DNA of 64,000 nt, from the NCBI RefSeq assembly GCF_014204865.1, contig NZ_JACHMG010000001.1:7156501-7220500 (forward strand), given 5' to 3'. A model generated the notes under the pieces. That model ran no database searches. It was not told where the DNA came from and saw only the letters and a program-made list of their open reading frames with translations. The position numbers and the translations under genes were made by a program. Source of the stretch: Amycolatopsis jiangsuensis (GTDB lineage: Bacteria; Actinomycetota; Actinomycetes; Mycobacteriales; Pseudonocardiaceae). Positions 15,881 to 26,426 of the stretch are shown here, piece by piece; position 1 is the stretch's first letter; each line of letters begins with the position of its first letter.

Positions 15881-17305
15881 GCCGACGCACCAGCGCACGG
15901 ATCGGGGCCGCGGCTCAGTGCCGGCGGGCTGCGGCGGGCTGCGGTCGTCTCCGGGGAGGTGCTGCTCGTCCTGCTCGCCTTGTGGGCGGTGCGGGCGGCC
16001 GTCGCCGAGCTGAGTTTCGTCGTGGTTCCGGTGGGGTTCGCGATCCTGCTCGCGGCGTTTCTGCAGCCGGTGGTGAGCCGGCTGGTCCGGATCGGGCTGC
16101 CGCGGCGGCTCGCGGCCGCGCTCGCCATCCTGCTCGGCGTCGTGCTGGTCGGCGGGCTGCTCACGCTGGTCGCGTTCACCGTGGCGAACCAGCTGCCACG
16201 GTTCGGCGACCAGCTCGGGCACACCGTGGACAGCGCCCGGACGTGGTTGCGGGACGGGCCGTGGCACGTCGGCGACCGGCAGCTGGAAGGTCTGCTGCAT
16301 CGCGGGCAGACCTGGCTCACCGAACATCAGCAGGCACTGGTGTCCGGCACGATCGGCCTGTTCGGCACGGTGACCGAACTGCTCGCCGGCGCGCTGCTGG
16401 CGATCGTGACACTGGCGCTGACGCTCTCGGGCGGTCCGCGGATGTGGTCGTTCGCCCTGCGGGCGCTGCGGCCCGCTACCGCCGGACTGGTCGACGAGGC
16501 GGCGCGGCTGGCCTTCCGCGGCGTCGTGCACTACGTCCGCACCACGGCCCTCATCGCCCTGCTCGACGCGCTGGGCATCGGCATCGGGCTCGCGGTACTC
16601 CGGGTTCCGCTGGCGCTGCCGCTGGCCGTGCTCGTCTTCCTCGGCGCGTTCGTGCCCTACGTGGGCGCGTTCGTCAGCGGCACGCTCTCGGTCCTGGTGG
16701 CGTTGCTCGGCAACGGGTGGGTGACGGCGCTCATCATGCTGGCCGTGGTCCTCGGCGTGCAGCAGCTGGAAGGACAGGTGCTGCAGCCGTTGCTCACCGG
16801 CACCAACGTTCGTCTGCACCCGCTGGTGGTGCTGCTCGGGATCGCCGTCGGTGGCACCGAAGCCGGTATCCCGGGCGCGATCTTCGCGGTGCCGCTGGTC
16901 GCGGCCGGGCACGCCGTCGTCCGCGTGCTGGCGCGGCACCACGGGGCAGCCGGGACGGTCATTCTCGTCGCCGAGTCCGAAGAGGTCATTCCGGACGAAG
17001 TGTCGGAAGCCTTGCGGCGAGCCGGTTTCGCGACCCTGTTCGCCGATGGGTCCGGCGACGGACTGCTCGAAACGCTCGAAACGCAGGGCCGATACGGCCT
17101 GCTGGGCTGGGGTGAGGGCGCGGGCACCGTGCTCACCGCTGCCGGACGACACCCGGAGCGGGTGCACGCCGTGGTCTGCCGGTCCGCGTATCCCGGGCTG
17201 GGCAGGAACGCCGTGCGGGCTCCGGTGCTGGTGCTGGCCGGTGGTCCGGTCGCGGGGCCGGCGAGCGCGTGGTTTCGCGAGCACCTCGCGGGTTTACCCA
17301 CGTGA
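15878..17305 (+). CDS. AI-2E family transporter with C-terminal alpha/beta-hydrolase-like domain
   Basis: 475 aa. Residues ~25-355 form the PerM/AI-2E transporter with seven to eight membrane segments; VLQPLLTGTNVRLHPLVVLL and GTEAGIPGAIFAVPL are the conserved late motifs. The family exports small molecules or works as Na+/H+ antiporters. Residues ~358-475 form a soluble extension (TVILVAESEEVIPDEVSEAL, LLGWGEGAGTVLTAAGRH, APVLVLAGGPVAGP) resembling the beta-sheet half of an alpha/beta hydrolase, with G-W-G-E-G instead of G-x-S-x-G, so no nucleophilic Ser. The ATG at 15878 has no upstream ribosome site and lies in an inverted repeat; a downstream GTG (codon 28) is the alternative start. Confidence 0.75.
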   Translation: MADAPAHGSGPRLSAGGLRRAAVVSGEVLLVLLALWAVRAAVAELSFVVVPVGFAILLAAFLQPVVSRLVRIGLPRRLAAALAILLGVVLVGGLLTLVAFTVANQLPRFGDQLGHTVDSARTWLRDGPWHVGDRQLEGLLHRGQTWLTEHQQALVSGTIGLFGTVTELLAGALLAIVTLALTLSGGPRMWSFALRALRPATAGLVDEAARLAFRGVVHYVRTTALIALLDALGIGIGLAVLRVPLALPLAVLVFLGAFVPYVGAFVSGTLSVLVALLGNGWVTALIMLAVVLGVQQLEGQVLQPLLTGTNVRLHPLVVLLGIAVGGTEAGIPGAIFAVPLVAAGHAVVRVLARHHGAAGTVILVAESEEVIPDEVSEALRRAGFATLFADGSGDGLLETLETQGRYGLLGWGEGAGTVLTAAGRHPERVHAVVCRSAYPGLGRNAVRAPVLVLAGGPVAGPASAWFREHLAGLPT

Positions 17306-17316
17306 TGAGCGGGTAG
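17292..17316 (+). promoter_or_regulatory. Stress sigma-type promoter, perfect (GTTT-N15-GGGTAG)
   Basis: GTTT 17292-17295, spacer 17296-17310, GGGTAG 17311-17316, ahead of the molybdopterin oxidoreductase GTG at 17355. The -35 box is inside the last codons of the transporter gene. Confidence 0.75.
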
Positions 17317-17354
17317 CCGACGGCTCGGGCGGACAATGATCGGGAGGTGGCCGG

Positions 17355-19757
17355 GTGACTCGGCGTGACGGCATCGGCGATCCCTGGGGACGCAGGACCC
17401 CGTACGCCCCTGGTGAAGCCTGGCCGGTGCGAGTCGACAGTCATCTCGCGGATGGGCTCGAACCGTCCGACGTCGAGCGATGGGTGCCCAGCGCGGCGGT
17501 GCTGCACTCGAACGGCGACGGGCTCGACATCGCCGTGGCCGGGGGCGAGATCGTCGGGGTCCGCGGGCAGGCACGGGATCGCGTGAACCACGGCAGGCTC
17601 GATCCGAAGGATCTGTTCGGCTGGCAGGCCAACGCGTCCCCGGACCGGCTGCGGACGCCGCTGGTGCGCCGCGGCGGGGTGCTCGTCGAGGCGACATGGG
17701 ACGAGGCGATGGACCTGATCGTCAGCCGCACCAAGGAACTGCTCGAAGAGCAAGGGCCGGGAGCGCTGGGGTTCCACACCAGCGGTCAGCTCTTCGCGGA
17801 GGAGTACTACACGCTCGCGGCGGTCGTCCGCGGTGGCCTCGGCTGTCACCACCTGGACGGCAACACGCGGTTGTGCACGTCCACGGCCGCGGCCGCGTTG
17901 AAGGAAACGTTCGGCTGCGACGGCCAACCCTCCTCCTACACCGACATCGACCACGCGGACACGATCGCCCTGTTCGGCCACAACATGGCCGAGACCCAAA
18001 CCGTCCTGTGGACCCGCGTCCTCGACCGGCTGGCCGGTCCGTCGCCGCCGGTGCTGCTGTGCGTGGACCCGCGGGAGACGCCGGTCTCCCGCGCGGCCAC
18101 CCTGCACTTGGCGCCCCGGCCGGGCACCAATGTCGCACTGATGAACGGCCTGCTGCACGAGATCGTGGAACACGGCTGGGTGGACCAGGACTTCGTGGAG
18201 CGCTGCACCGTCGGTTACGACGAACTGGTGGCGACGGTCGCGGACTACCCGCCCGAGCGTGCTGCCGAGATCTGCGGCCTCGACGCGTCGGAGATCCGCG
18301 AGGCCGCGCGGCTGCTCGGTACGGCGAAGCGGCTGCTGTGCACGGTGCTGCAGGGCTTCTACCAGTCCCACCAGGCGACCGCGGCTTCCGTCCAGGTCAA
18401 CAATCTCGTGCTGGTGCGCGGGATGCTCGGAAAGCCGGGCGCCGGTGTGCTGCAGATGAACGGCCAGCCCACCGCGGAGAACACCCGCGAATGTGGTGCG
18501 GACGGCGACCTCACCGGGTTCCGCAACTGGGCCAACGACGCGCACGTCGCCGAGCTGGCGCGGCTGTGGAACGTCGAGCAGAAGCAGATCCCGCACTACG
18601 GTCCGCCGACCCACCTCATGCAGATCCTGCGCTACGCCGAAAACGGAACCCTGCGCATGCTGTGGGTTTCGGCGACCAACCCCGCGGTATCCCTGCCCGA
18701 ACTGCACCGCATCCGCTCGATCCTGAGTCAGCAGCGGCTGTTCCTCGTCGTGCAGGACGCCTTCCGTACCGAGACCGCGGAACTCGCCGACGTGGTGCTG
18801 CCCGCGGCGATGTGGGGTGAGAAGACCGGGACGTTCACCAATGCCGACCGGACCGTGCACCTGTCGGAGAAGGCGATCGACCCACCCGGCCAGGCACGGT
18901 CCGATTTGGACATCTTCCTGGACTACGCCCGTCGGATGGACTTGCGTGATCAGGACGCAGAGCCGTTCCCGTCGTGGCACGACGCCGAAAGCGCCTTCGA
19001 AGCCTGGAAGCGCGCGTCCGCCGGACGGCCCTGTGACTATCGCGGCCTCAGCTACCGCAAGCTGCGTGCTCACAACGGGATCCAGTGGCCGTGCAACGAT
19101 GAGCACCCCGAAGGGACTGAACGCCTTTACACCGACGGGAAGTTCTTCGCCCAGCCGGATTACTGCGAAAGCTATGGCCGGGACCTGGTCACCGGCGCCC
19201 CGACGGAGCCGATGGAGTACCGGGCGATGAACCCGGAGGGAAAGGCGATGTTGCGGTCCGCGGGATATTTCCCGCCGCATGAGGAGCCGGGTGAGCAGTT
19301 CCCGTACTTCCTGATCAACGGCCGCACCATTTACCAGTTCCACACCCGTACGAAAACCGCCCGCGCACCGCAGCTGGAGGCGGCCGCGCCGGAAGTGTGG
19401 CTGGAAGTGTCCGAAGCGGACGCCGGGAGTGCCGGGCTGGTCGAGGGGGACCTCGCCGAAGTGCGGACCGCGCGGGGCAGTGTGCTGGCCCGCGTCCGCG
19501 TCGGCGGCATCCGCCAAGGGGTGCTCTTCCTGCCGTTCCATTACGGCTATTGGGATCTCGACCAGCCCGCGGACAAGGACGGCGACCGCGCGGCCAACGA
19601 ACTGACCTTCACCGACTGGGATCCGGTGTCCAAGCAGCCCCTGTTCAAGACCGCGGCGGCCGCGCTGCACAAGGTCGAAGCCACGCCGGAGCCACCGCGC
19701 CTGCCGGTGCCTTCGCCGGTCGAGGAGCAGGTCGTCACCTCGGGGGCCGGCCGATGA
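17355..19757 (+). CDS. Molybdopterin (DMSO reductase family) oxidoreductase lacking the N-terminal Fe-S motif
   Basis: 800 aa, GTG start after GGGAGGTGGCCGG. Architecture follows NarB/NasA/formate dehydrogenase-like catalytic subunits: LDGNTRLCTSTAAAALKETF near residue 170 places the likely Mo-ligand Cys, with NPAVSLPELHRI and AGGADVVLPAA-type blocks (ELADVVLPAAMWGEKTGTF) and a C-terminal molydopterin-dinucleotide domain (~620-770, HTRTKTARAP). The usual N-terminal CxxCxxxC...C for [4Fe-4S] is replaced: the segment reads WVPSAAVLHSNGDG and GRLDPKDLFGW, so all four Cys are absent. The electron route is therefore unclear. It is the first gene of a run with 19754 and a perfect stress-type promoter lies upstream. 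Confidence 0.85.
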   Translation: MTRRDGIGDPWGRRTPYAPGEAWPVRVDSHLADGLEPSDVERWVPSAAVLHSNGDGLDIAVAGGEIVGVRGQARDRVNHGRLDPKDLFGWQANASPDRLRTPLVRRGGVLVEATWDEAMDLIVSRTKELLEEQGPGALGFHTSGQLFAEEYYTLAAVVRGGLGCHHLDGNTRLCTSTAAAALKETFGCDGQPSSYTDIDHADTIALFGHNMAETQTVLWTRVLDRLAGPSPPVLLCVDPRETPVSRAATLHLAPRPGTNVALMNGLLHEIVEHGWVDQDFVERCTVGYDELVATVADYPPERAAEICGLDASEIREAARLLGTAKRLLCTVLQGFYQSHQATAASVQVNNLVLVRGMLGKPGAGVLQMNGQPTAENTRECGADGDLTGFRNWANDAHVAELARLWNVEQKQIPHYGPPTHLMQILRYAENGTLRMLWVSATNPAVSLPELHRIRSILSQQRLFLVVQDAFRTETAELADVVLPAAMWGEKTGTFTNADRTVHLSEKAIDPPGQARSDLDIFLDYARRMDLRDQDAEPFPSWHDAESAFEAWKRASAGRPCDYRGLSYRKLRAHNGIQWPCNDEHPEGTERLYTDGKFFAQPDYCESYGRDLVTGAPTEPMEYRAMNPEGKAMLRSAGYFPPHEEPGEQFPYFLINGRTIYQFHTRTKTARAPQLEAAAPEVWLEVSEADAGSAGLVEGDLAEVRTARGSVLARVRVGGIRQGVLFLPFHYGYWDLDQPADKDGDRAANELTFTDWDPVSKQPLFKTAAAALHKVEATPEPPRLPVPSPVEEQVVTSGAGR

Positions 19758-20233
19758 AACTCGACCTCGTCCTGCGTGAACTGCACCGCTCGGAGAAATC
19801 GCTCGCCCGGGATCTCCGCCGGACCTCCGAACGGCACACGGTGGAGCACGAGGTGCACCACGTCGCCCGCGATCTGGCCGGCTGGTCGGCCGAGCACGTG
19901 CGTGCCCTGGCGTTGTGTGGCCGCGACTACGGCCTGCACCTCAGTGACGAGGTCGCGGAAAACACTCCGCTGACGCCGCTTCGGGAAAGCCTCTCCGAGG
20001 TGACCGGCTGCCGTCCGGAGCCAGGACTGGTCCTGCTCGCCGACCTGAGACGGCTGCACCGCGGCGCGGTCGGCGTTTCGCTGGACTGGGAACTGCTCGC
20101 CCAGGGCGCGCAGGCGGCGAAGGACGCGCGGCTGCTCGAGCTGGCCTCGGGCTGTCATCCGCAGACCCTGCGGCAGATGAAGTGGACGAACGCGATGCTG
20201 AAGATCCTTTCCCCGCAGATCCTGACCAGCTGA
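19754..20233 (+). CDS. Uncharacterised helical protein coupled to the molybdopterin enzyme
   Basis: 159 aa, starting at an ATGA overlap with the oxidoreductase stop, so the two are translationally coupled. The sequence is mostly helical, with ELHRSEKSLARDLRRTSERH, VEHEVHHVARDLAGWSAEHV and GCHPQTLRQMKWTNAMLKIL. His/Glu-rich helices suggest a four-helix bundle that could bind metal, similar in style to hemerythrin or ferritin-like proteins, but no family signature is complete. A chaperone or electron-transfer partner of the Mo enzyme is a guess from context. Confidence 0.65.
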   Translation: MKLDLVLRELHRSEKSLARDLRRTSERHTVEHEVHHVARDLAGWSAEHVRALALCGRDYGLHLSDEVAENTPLTPLRESLSEVTGCRPEPGLVLLADLRRLHRGAVGVSLDWELLAQGAQAAKDARLLELASGCHPQTLRQMKWTNAMLKILSPQILTS

Positions 20234-20306
20234 ACCGGCCGGAGGACTAGTTCACCGCGGGACGGGTAAGCCAGGCAGCGGGACACGACGGGAGAAGGAG
20301 GTTGTG

Positions 20307-20723
20307 GTGACGACGGCACGGGACATCATGACGACGGACGCGAAGTGCGTCCGGGAGTCCGACACGGTGCTCGACGCCGCACGCCTGCTCGCTGAGCTGG
20401 GCGTCGGGGCGGTACCGATCTGCGGAGAGGACAACCGGCTCAAGGGCATGCTGACCGACCGGGACATCGTGGTGAAGGTGCTCGCCGAGGACAAGGACCC
20501 GAGGGCACTGCATGCCGGGGAGCTGGCGCAGGGCGAGGCGGTGACGATCGGCGCCGACGACGACGTGGAACAAGCCATGCGCACGATGACCGACCACCAG
20601 GTGCGGAGGTTGCCGGTGATCGACGGGCACGATCTCGTCGGCGTCGTGGCGCAGGCCGACGTGGCGCGAGCGCTGTCGAACCCGGCCGCCGGGAGCCTGG
20701 TCGAAGCGCTGTCCTACGGCTGA
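20307..20723 (+). CDS. Two-CBS-domain protein
   Basis: 138 aa consisting of two CBS motifs: ARDIMTTDAKCVRESDTVLD with LKGMLTDRDIV in the first, and AVTIGADDDVEQAMRTM with LVGVVAQADVARAL in the second. CBS pairs bind AMP, ATP, NAD or DNA and sense energy state. GTG at 20307 is chosen over the adjacent GTG at 20304 because AAGGAGG then lies at a spacing of 5 bases. GGGTAA occurs ~40 bases upstream with a poor -35 (GACT). Such small CBS proteins are typical dormancy and stress regulon members. It sits 3 bases before the DUF47 gene. Confidence 0.88.
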   Translation: MTTARDIMTTDAKCVRESDTVLDAARLLAELGVGAVPICGEDNRLKGMLTDRDIVVKVLAEDKDPRALHAGELAQGEAVTIGADDDVEQAMRTMTDHQVRRLPVIDGHDLVGVVAQADVARALSNPAAGSLVEALSYG

Positions 20724-20726
20724 TCC

Positions 20727-21341
20727 GTGCGGATCACGCCGCGCGGTGACCGGTTCTTCCGGCTGCTGACCGGTGCCGCGGAGAACCTGGTCACCGCCAC
20801 AGGGCTGCTGCGTGAGCTGGTCGAGGCCGCGCCGGACGCTCGCGAACCGCTGGCCCTGCGGTTGCACGAGATCGAGCACCGCGGCGACGACGCCACACAT
20901 TCGATCATGATCGAGCTGAACAGCTCCTTCGTCACCCCGTTCGACCGGGAGGACATCCAGGCGCTCGCGGGCCGGATCGACGACGTGCTCGACCATCTCG
21001 ACGCGGCCGCCGACCTCGCGGTGCTCTACCAGCTCGGCGAATTCCCCGATGGCACGCTGACCATGGTGCAGGTGCTGTGCCAGGCCTCGGAGCTGACCGC
21101 CGCCTCGATGCCCGGGCTGTCGAAGGTCGGTGAGCTGGAGCCGTTCTGGATCGAGGTCAACGAGCTGGAGAACGAGGCCGACCGGATCCACCGGCGTATT
21201 CTCGCCGGGCTGTTCACCCCGGGCGCGGACGCGCTGGAAGTGTTGAAGGCCAAGGAAGTCGTCGAGGAGATGGAACGCGCGGCGGACGCCTTCGAGCACC
21301 TGGCGGACGCGGTGCAGACGATCGCGGTGAAGGAATCGTAG
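20727..21341 (+). CDS. DUF47 (PhoU-like) Pit accessory protein
   Basis: 204 aa, GTG start. An all-helical PhoU-like protein: DRFFRLLTGAAENLV at the N-terminus, EHRGDDATHSIMIELNSSFV and TPFDREDIQALAGRIDDVLD in the middle, and NEADRIHRRILAGLF toward the C-terminus, all standard for the DUF47 family. Conserved D/E clusters bind metal ions. DUF47 proteins are encoded immediately before low-affinity phosphate transporters and modulate them; here the stop TAG shares its G with the GTG start of pitA. Confidence 0.9.
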   Translation: MRITPRGDRFFRLLTGAAENLVTATGLLRELVEAAPDAREPLALRLHEIEHRGDDATHSIMIELNSSFVTPFDREDIQALAGRIDDVLDHLDAAADLAVLYQLGEFPDGTLTMVQVLCQASELTAASMPGLSKVGELEPFWIEVNELENEADRIHRRILAGLFTPGADALEVLKAKEVVEEMERAADAFEHLADAVQTIAVKES

Positions 21342-22330
21342 TGACGGCCGGCTTGATCGCGGTCGTGGCGTTGACGCTGGTCTTCGACTACACCAATGGG
21401 TTTCACGACGCCTCGAACGCGATCGCCAGCGCCGTCTCCACGCGTGCGCTGACGCTGCGCACGGCGCTGGTGCTGGCCGCGGTCATGAACCTGGCAGGGG
21501 CGCTGCTGTCCACTGGCGTCGCCTCGACGGTCGCGAAAGGGATCATCGACGTCCCGGCGGGGCCGGACGCCCTCGCGGTGGTGTTCTCCGCACTCGCCGG
21601 TGCGGTCGGCTGGAACCTCGTGACCTGGTACTTCGGCCTGCCCTCGTCGTCCTCGCATTCGCTGGTCGGCGGGATGGTCGGCGCCGCGCTCGTGGCGGCG
21701 GGCACGGTGCACTGGGGCGGCATCGTGGAGAAGGTGCTGATCCCGATGGTCGCCTCGCCGCTGCTCGGATTCGTCCTCGGCTACCTCGCGATGACGGCGG
21801 CGTTGTGGCTGCTGCAGCGGGCCAATCCGCATCGCACCGGCCGGGTGTTCCGCCGCTGCCAGATCGGCTCCGCCGCCGCGCTCGCACTCGGGCACGGTCT
21901 GCAGGACGCGCAGAAAGGCATGGGCGTGATCGCGCTGGCGCTGGTCGTGACCGGCCGGCAGGCGTCGTTCGAGATCCCGCTGTGGGCGACGCTCGCGTGT
22001 GCGGGTGCGTTGTCGCTGGGCACCTGCTCGGGCGGGTTGCGGATCATGCGCACCCTCGGGCGGCGCGTGTTCCCGCTGGATCCGCCGCACGGTTTCGTCG
22101 CGGAATCGGTGGCGTCTTCGGTCCTGTACGTCACGGCTTTCGCCGCGAAGGCACCCATCTCGACCACGCACGTGATCACGGCCGGCATCATGGGCGTCGG
22201 CGCGACCCGGCGGCTGTCGGCCGTGCGATGGGGGACGGCGCGGGACATCGTCCTGGGCTGGCTCCTGACTTTCCCGGCCGCCGCCGCGGTGTCCGCCGCG
22301 GTCTGCTTCGTGGCGACGACCGTGCGGTGA
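21341..22330 (+). CDS. pitA: Low-affinity inorganic phosphate transporter (Pit)
   Basis: 329 aa, GTG start overlapping the DUF47 stop by one base. About ten membrane segments, with the two PiT signature repeats FDYTNGFHDASNAIASAVST (~10-29) and GHGLQDAQKGMGVIALAL (~185), plus GLPSSSSHSLVGGMVGAA and KAPISTTHVITAGIMGVG. Moves neutral metal-phosphate with protons into the cell. The DUF47-Pit pair and upstream CBS gene form a probable operon. Confidence 0.93.
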   Translation: MTAGLIAVVALTLVFDYTNGFHDASNAIASAVSTRALTLRTALVLAAVMNLAGALLSTGVASTVAKGIIDVPAGPDALAVVFSALAGAVGWNLVTWYFGLPSSSSHSLVGGMVGAALVAAGTVHWGGIVEKVLIPMVASPLLGFVLGYLAMTAALWLLQRANPHRTGRVFRRCQIGSAAALALGHGLQDAQKGMGVIALALVVTGRQASFEIPLWATLACAGALSLGTCSGGLRIMRTLGRRVFPLDPPHGFVAESVASSVLYVTAFAAKAPISTTHVITAGIMGVGATRRLSAVRWGTARDIVLGWLLTFPAAAAVSAAVCFVATTVR

Positions 22331-22333
22331 GGC

Positions 22334-22358
22334 GTTTGTCCGCGGTGGCCACGGGTAG
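22334..22358 (+). promoter_or_regulatory. Stress sigma-type promoter, perfect (GTTT-N15-GGGTAG)
   Basis: GTTT 22334-22337, spacer 22338-22352, GGGTAG 22353-22358; the DUF2795 ATG starts 10 bases after the -10 box. Confidence 0.75.
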
Positions 22359-22368
22359 CACGGATGGC

Positions 22369-22560
22369 ATGAGTGACATCAATCCGATCCAGCTGCAGAA
22401 GGACCTCGCCGGCGTCGACTACCCGGCCAAGCGCGACGATTTGGTGGCCGCCGCCGAACGCAACGGCGCGAACTCCGACACGCTCCAGGTGCTGCGGGGC
22501 CTGCCCGACCGTACCTACGACGGCCCGAGCGGGGTCAACAAGGAAGCCTCCCGCGAATAG
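22369..22560 (+). CDS. DUF2795-like small protein
   Basis: 63 aa. MSDINPIQLQKDLAGVDYPA at the N-terminus and LVAAAERNGANSDTLQVLRG give the compact helical DUF2795 fold seen in many actinobacterial stress genes (one-domain, no catalytic motif). RTYDGPSGVNKEAS forms the tail. There is no Shine-Dalgarno sequence; the -10 box ends 10 bases before the ATG, so the mRNA is probably leaderless. It ends 16 bases from the convergent antiporter gene. Function unknown. Confidence 0.8.
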   Translation: MSDINPIQLQKDLAGVDYPAKRDDLVAAAERNGANSDTLQVLRGLPDRTYDGPSGVNKEASRE

Positions 22561-22576
22561 CTTCACCCGCGTCCGG

Positions 22577-23815
22577 TCATGGGCGGGGGACGTGCGCCCC
22601 GCGTTCTTCGACCCGCCGCATGACCGGTTCCGCCAGGATTCCGTGCACCGCCACGGAAAGGGCCACGGCCAGCGCGCCCACTCGCCACAGTGGCGCGGTG
22701 TCCGGCTGCTTCAGCATGTGCAGGCCGTAGGCCAGGTAGTACAGCGTTCCGATCCCGCGTACGCCGAAGAACGCGATGGCGGCGGCTGCCCGTGGTCCCG
22801 CGGTGGAGCGGAACAGTGAGCCGAATCCGGCTATCGGGCGGACGACGAAGACCGCGACCACTGCCAGGGCGGTCTCGCCGATGGTGAGGCCGCCCAGCAG
22901 GCCGTCGCCGAGGGCCAGCCCGATGCCGAGCAGCATGATGGCCACGAAGAGCCGTTCCAGCTGGCGGCCGAAGGTGTGCAGGACGTCGTGGTAGTCATGC
23001 GACCGCTCGCTGGTGCGCACACACACCGCGGCGGTGAAGACGGCAAGGAAACCGTTGCCGTGCAAGAGTTCTGAGACCGCGAACGGCAGGAACGCGAGTG
23101 CGAGCAGGACCAGTCCGTCGGAGTACTCGGCCAGCCGCAACCGCGACGACGGAATGCGGAAAATCGCCCAGGCGAGCAGCCGGCCGGTGACCAGGCCCAC
23201 GACGATCCCGATCGGCAGCGGCAGCAGGACGTCCAGCGTGATCGATTCGTGTTCCCCGGCCAGGGAGAGAGCCACCAGGACGAACGGCATCGCCAGGCCG
23301 TCGTTGAGCCCGGCCTCGGTGGTGAGGGTGAAGCGGATCTCGTTGCCTCGCGCGAGATCCGGGTCCGCGCCCGGCGCCGGGACCCCGACGTCGCCGGCCA
23401 GCACCGGGTCGGTCGGGGCGAGGGCGGCACCCAGCAGCAGTGCGAAGGCCGGTGCGAGACCGAGCCACCACGATCCGAGCAGCGCCACCGCGGCGATCGA
23501 CACCGGCATCGCGATGAGCAGCAGCCGCCAGGTCGACATCCACCGGCGCAGGCCGAACGGACGGTCGACCGACAGGCCCGCACCGGCCAGCGCGAGCAGG
23601 ATCCCGAGCTGGGTGAACGATTCGACGGTACCGGCGTGCGCCACCGGATCGGTCCAGTCACCGATGTAGGGCAGCGGCAGCAACCCGAGCAGCACCCCGG
23701 CGATCAGCATCACCAGCGGTGTGGAGAACGGCCGGTCGGCGACCAGTTTCGGCAGGACCGCGGCGGCGAGGGCGAGAAGTCCCGCGATACCCAGCAGGAC
23801 CGGCAGCCCGGCCAC
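22577..23815 (-). CDS. CPA1-type cation/proton antiporter
   Basis: 412 aa with 11-12 membrane segments. ALAPTDPVLAGDVGVPAPGA (~135-155) and TTEAGLNDGLAMPFVLVALS contain the D-P-x-L-A and N-D motifs at the ion-binding core of NhaP/CPA1 exchangers; FFGVRGIGTLYYLAYG is the late helix signature. Exchanges Na+ or K+ for H+ across the membrane. GTG start at 23815 directly abuts the Clp ATPase stop (TGA-GTG), so it is the second gene of that operon and likely shares the stress-type promoter at 26366-26390. Confidence 0.9.
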   Translation of the reverse strand: MAGLPVLLGIAGLLALAAAVLPKLVADRPFSTPLVMLIAGVLLGLLPLPYIGDWTDPVAHAGTVESFTQLGILLALAGAGLSVDRPFGLRRWMSTWRLLLIAMPVSIAAVALLGSWWLGLAPAFALLLGAALAPTDPVLAGDVGVPAPGADPDLARGNEIRFTLTTEAGLNDGLAMPFVLVALSLAGEHESITLDVLLPLPIGIVVGLVTGRLLAWAIFRIPSSRLRLAEYSDGLVLLALAFLPFAVSELLHGNGFLAVFTAAVCVRTSERSHDYHDVLHTFGRQLERLFVAIMLLGIGLALGDGLLGGLTIGETALAVVAVFVVRPIAGFGSLFRSTAGPRAAAAIAFFGVRGIGTLYYLAYGLHMLKQPDTAPLWRVGALAVALSVAVHGILAEPVMRRVEERGAHVPRP

Positions 23816-26317
<2,502 letters not shown>

Positions 26318-26365
26318 CGTGGGTGCACCATCCCGGGCGAATCGAAGTCGGAAGTCTCGTTTCGC

Positions 26366-26390
26366 ATACCCGGTACCGGGACCGGTAAAC
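26366..26390 (-). promoter_or_regulatory. Stress sigma-type promoter, perfect (GTTT-N15-GGGTAT)
   Basis: Minus strand GTTT 26390-26387, spacer 26386-26372, GGGTAT 26371-26366; drives the Clp ATPase and antiporter. Its -35 box is only 2 bases from that of the divergent promoter. Confidence 0.78.
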
Positions 26391-26392
26391 GG

Positions 26393-26417
26393 GTTTCCGC
26401 GCCCGCGCAACGGGTAT
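26393..26417 (+). promoter_or_regulatory. Stress sigma-type promoter, perfect (GTTT-N15-GGGTAT)
   Basis: GTTT 26393-26396, spacer 26397-26411, GGGTAT 26412-26417, then 9 bases to the epimerase ATG, implying a leaderless mRNA. Confidence 0.78.
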
Positions 26418-26426
26418 GCCGCGAGC

